Below, piece by piece: positions 61,529-64,000 of a stretch of DNA of 64,000 bases (positions are counted from its first letter, which is position 1; the number at the start of each line of letters is the position of its first letter). This stretch comes from Pseudoalteromonas rhizosphaerae (GTDB lineage Bacteria > Pseudomonadota > Gammaproteobacteria > Enterobacterales > Alteromonadaceae), in the NCBI RefSeq assembly GCF_902498845.1, contig NZ_CABVLM010000002.1:372001-436000 (forward strand), written 5' to 3'. The translations under genes were made by a program, and so were the position numbers. The notes under the pieces are model-generated. The model had not been told where the DNA came from. It saw only the letters and a list, made by a program, of their open reading frames with translations, and searched no databases.

Positions 61529-63634
61529 TTATTTTTTACGATAGACTTTTTGCACATCAGGCATTACGCGAATGCGGCGCATGATATTAGCAACATGGAC
61601 ACGGTTTTTCACGGTGATCCCTAAATCTATCACGTATAAATTACTTTCTTTTTCGTCTGTGGCTATTTCTATTATGTTTGCTTGAGTTGTAGCAATTACA
61701 TTGGTTAGTTTTGCGAGTGCGCCTTGGTGGTTTATGATTTCTACACGCAGTGCTGCAATATATTCTTTTTCTGGATTATCATCCCATTTAACAACCAAGT
61801 ACTTGGAGCGTTCAGTTTCCCAGCCACGAATATTTTTACATTCTTGGCGGTGAACCGTGATGCCTTTACCTTGGCTTATATGTGCGGTGATAGCATCCCC
61901 TGGCACTGGTCGACAACATTTAGAATAATTAACTAGCATGCCTTCAGTACCAATAATGGTCGCTTTAGCATTTTTAGTCATATCGCCTAAATCATCATTG
62001 TCATTTTGCAGTAAGCGGCGTGCGATCAGCATGCTCATTAAATTACCGCAGCCAATTTCAACTAATAGCTCTAATACAGTATTGAGTTCATGTTCTGCTA
62101 ATACGCGACTAATATTTTCGTCAGGCAGATCATCGAACTTCGTTTCACCTAAAGCTGAGTCGAGTAAGCGACGGCCAAGTAATAAAGCTTCTTCATGATG
62201 TTGGCTCCTCAGGTAATTACGAATTCCTAAACGTGCTTTACCGGTAACAATAAAGTTTAACCACGTTGCGTTAGGGTGCGCACCTGAGCTGGTAATCACT
62301 TCAACTGTTTGACCCGTATCTAATGCTTTACTTAACGGATGAGGTTTGCGGTTAACGCGTGCACCCACACAGGTATTACCAACATCGGTATGGACCGCGT
62401 ATGCAAAATCAACGGCGGTTGCACCCATAGGTAACTCGACTATGCGACCATCAGGAGTGAACACGTAAATTTCTTCTGGGAATAGCTCTGTTTTAACGTT
62501 TTCAACAAATTCAAATGATGAGCCTGCGCTTTGTTGTAATTCCAACAAACTTTGCATCCACTGACGTGCACGTTGTTGTGCAGTGTGGCCTGCGTTATCA
62601 CCGGATTTTTTATACATCCAATGAGCAGCAACTCCTTTATCTGCCATGTGATCCATATCGTGAGTACGGATCTGGATCTCAACAGGGATCCCATGAGGAC
62701 CAACTAATGAGGTATGCAACGATTGATAACCATTAGTTTTAGGTACTGCTATATAATCTTTAAAGCGAGTTTCGATTGGTTTATATAAATTATGGGCAAC
62801 GCCAAGTACCCGATAGCAGATATCCATTGAATCAACTGCAATTCTAAATGCGTAGATATCCATGACTTCATTAAACAGTAACTCTTTATTAAGCATTTTT
62901 TTATAAATACTATATAAATGTTTTTCGCGCCCAGAAACAGTGGCTGTAATGCCAGCTTCTTCAAGGCGTGCTGTTATCTCGGTTTGGATATTTGAAATGA
63001 CTTCTTTGCGATTGCCGCGCGCTTTGGCAACTTCTGACTTTAAAGCGCGATGACGCATCGGGTAGAGGGCTTGAAAACCTAAATCCTCTAACTCATTTTT
63101 AATATCGTGAATACCTAAACGATTAGCAATCGGCGCATAAATCTCTAACGTTTCGCGGGCAATACGTCGACGTTTGTCAGGACGTAATGCTCCAAGAGTG
63201 CGCATATTATGAGTACGATCAGCAAGTTTGATTAAAATAACACGAATATCTTGTGTCATTGCCATAATCATTTTTCGATAGTTTTCAGCTTGGAATTCTT
63301 TTTTATCTTTAAAGCTGAGCTTATCAAGTTTGCTTACGCCCTCAACTAATTCTGCGACTGTCTCACCAAAAATTTCGGCTAAATCTTGTTGGCTAAAGTC
63401 GGTGTCTTCAATCACATCATGCATTAATGCAGCCATTAACGTTTCGTGATCTAAATGCATACCAGCCAGAATTTGGCTTACTTCAACAGGGTGAGTAATG
63501 TAAGGTTCGCCACTTGAGCGAGTTTGACCCTCATGGGCCTCTCGGGCTACCACATAGGCTTTTTGTACCAGCTCTACATCAGCAGCAGGTAAGTATTCTG
63601 ATATTTTCTTTTTTAGACCTTCAAAAAGATACAT
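61529..63634 (-). CDS. spoT: Bifunctional (p)ppGpp synthase/hydrolase SpoT
   Basis: SpoT sets stringent-response alarmone levels. The 701-residue protein has the HD hydrolase domain (HPVEVSQILAGMHLDHETLMAALMHDVIEDTDF) and the RelA/SpoT synthetase domain (GREKHLYSIYKKMLNKELLFNEVMDIYAFRIAV, then YIAVPKTNGYQSLHTSL). TGS (VFTPDGRIVELPMGATAVDFAYAVHTDVGN), helical, CC (YSKCCRPVPGD) and ACT domains follow. Both HD and EDTDF are intact, so hydrolase activity should be present. It lies between rpoZ and ridA. Confidence 0.98.
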   Translation of the reverse strand: MYLFEGLKKKISEYLPAADVELVQKAYVVAREAHEGQTRSSGEPYITHPVEVSQILAGMHLDHETLMAALMHDVIEDTDFSQQDLAEIFGETVAELVEGVSKLDKLSFKDKKEFQAENYRKMIMAMTQDIRVILIKLADRTHNMRTLGALRPDKRRRIARETLEIYAPIANRLGIHDIKNELEDLGFQALYPMRHRALKSEVAKARGNRKEVISNIQTEITARLEEAGITATVSGREKHLYSIYKKMLNKELLFNEVMDIYAFRIAVDSMDICYRVLGVAHNLYKPIETRFKDYIAVPKTNGYQSLHTSLVGPHGIPVEIQIRTHDMDHMADKGVAAHWMYKKSGDNAGHTAQQRARQWMQSLLELQQSAGSSFEFVENVKTELFPEEIYVFTPDGRIVELPMGATAVDFAYAVHTDVGNTCVGARVNRKPHPLSKALDTGQTVEVITSSGAHPNATWLNFIVTGKARLGIRNYLRSQHHEEALLLGRRLLDSALGETKFDDLPDENISRVLAEHELNTVLELLVEIGCGNLMSMLIARRLLQNDNDDLGDMTKNAKATIIGTEGMLVNYSKCCRPVPGDAITAHISQGKGITVHRQECKNIRGWETERSKYLVVKWDDNPEKEYIAALRVEIINHQGALAKLTNVIATTQANIIEIATDEKESNLYVIDLGITVKNRVHVANIMRRIRVMPDVQKVYRKK

Positions 63635-63705
63635 TCACACTCCAATGTTCTCGTGAAGCAAATAGGTAACGGTATGTTAAGAATATACGATGAAAAGAAG
63701 GGATT

Positions 63706-63740
63706 GCCAACGGCTAGAATAGAAATACTATACCGTTGGC
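63706..63740 (-). other. Hairpin between rpoZ and spoT
   Basis: GCCAACGG (63706-63713) pairs with CCGTTGGC (63733-63740) around a 19-base loop. It follows the rpoZ stop codon by 22 bases. The minus strand lacks a T-run after it, so it may be an RNA-processing or partial-termination site rather than a full terminator. Confidence 0.4.
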
Positions 63741-63762
63741 TAAATCAGACAAGGAAGTCAGA

Positions 63763-64000
63763 TTATTGGTTGCCGCCTACAATAGCTGCAACTGCAGCCA
63801 TTTCAGCCGCCTCTTGATGTTGTTGCTCTTCACGATCAATAAGATCCATTGATGAGCTATCTACTAAACCAAGTTCAATTTCACGTAAAGCAACAACCGT
63901 TGGTTTATCGTTTTCAGGATCAACCAGTGGCTTTTTACCACCGACCGCGATTTGACGGGCACGACGGGCCGCAACTAAAATTAAATCAAAACGATTACCA
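63763..64000 (-). CDS. rpoZ: RNA polymerase omega subunit RpoZ (5' end outside window)
   Basis: The minus-strand frame entering at the window edge reads [45 protein letters not shown], the omega-subunit core. It ends with a Gln/Glu/Ala-rich tail ([22 protein letters not shown]) and a TAA at 63763-63765. About 78 of roughly 90 residues are visible; the start lies beyond 64000. Omega helps assemble RNA polymerase and, with DksA, mediates ppGpp binding, in keeping with spoT as the next gene. Confidence 0.96.
   Translation of the reverse strand, partial: GNRFDLILVAARRARQIAVGGKKPLVDPENDKPTVVALREIELGLVDSSSMDLIDREEQQHQEAAEMAAVAAIVGGNQ

Noticed and set aside
1..64000. CRISPR arrays, rRNA genes, insertion sequences or prophage
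   Set aside because: No regularly spaced direct repeats, rRNA sequence, transposase or phage structural gene was seen anywhere in the window.

Overview
The window is an AT-rich bacterial chromosome segment from a marine gammaproteobacterium of the Alteromonadales, most likely Pseudoalteromonas or a close relative. This rests on recognisable protein families (FtsA/FtsZ/LpxC, PriB, MaoP/HdfR, AsnC/AsnA, YjjG/YjjX, DUF2960, DUF3630) and on gene order; no database search was possible. It is core genome throughout: no rRNA operon, CRISPR array, prophage or insertion sequence was seen.

Layout. 1-3263: the end of the division/cell-wall cluster (partial ftsA, ftsZ, lpxC), closed by a terminator and one 160-bp MITE-like repeat. 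3520-12581: mostly minus-strand housekeeping and stress genes (yjjG, yjjX, prkB, a large periplasmic M1 aminopeptidase, a degenerate tyrosine-recombinase-like gene, DUF2750, a GST-like protein, ppiC, a glutathione peroxidase), plus two plus-strand unknowns. 12706-22589: an acetyltransferase and signalling genes (hybrid histidine kinase plus response regulator, a chemoreceptor, a DesK/DesR-type pair preceded by a tiny membrane protein), with queG, a glycerophosphodiesterase and a DMT transporter between them. 22710-27644: rnr-rlmB, then the ribosomal operon rpsF-priB-rpsR-rplI. 27921-33699: two accessory transcription units, a minor-pilin operon and an ECF sigma/anti-sigma/DUF4097 operon, lying between rplI and dnaB. 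33800-36258: dnaB-alr. 36639-38354: a probable thiamine uptake and salvage operon. 38790-38864: tRNA-Arg(CCG). 39218-44840: an orphan sensor kinase, zntB and the RimB-like/rimK/aspartoacylase-like operon. 44913-49455: a small MscS channel, an Omp85-type barrel, DUF3630 and recQ. 49557-54728: a thioesterase, rarD, a diguanylate cyclase, divergent maoP/hdfR and a porin. 54779-64000: recG, trmH, divergent asnC/asnA, a FapA-type DUF342 protein, ridA, spoT and the end of rpoZ.

How the genes work together. Several runs are tight operons with overlapping stop/start codons (yjjX-yjjG, EamA-GDPD, rnr-rlmB, kinase-regulator, fimT-pilV-pilW-pilX, dnaB-alr, RimK-aspartoacylase). The most intriguing locus is the pilin operon. 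It has a strong sigma70-like promoter whose spacer is almost filled by a perfect 22-bp palindrome (a probable repressor operator). It ends in a 594-residue PilX-like protein with a repeat-rich C-terminal region and has no PilY1 gene beside it. Other points of interest are a stand-alone tyrosine-recombinase fold that has lost most catalytic residues, a 51-residue membrane protein co-transcribed with a two-component system, a possibly self-activating ECF sigma unit, and a response regulator with an uncharacterised C-terminal domain.
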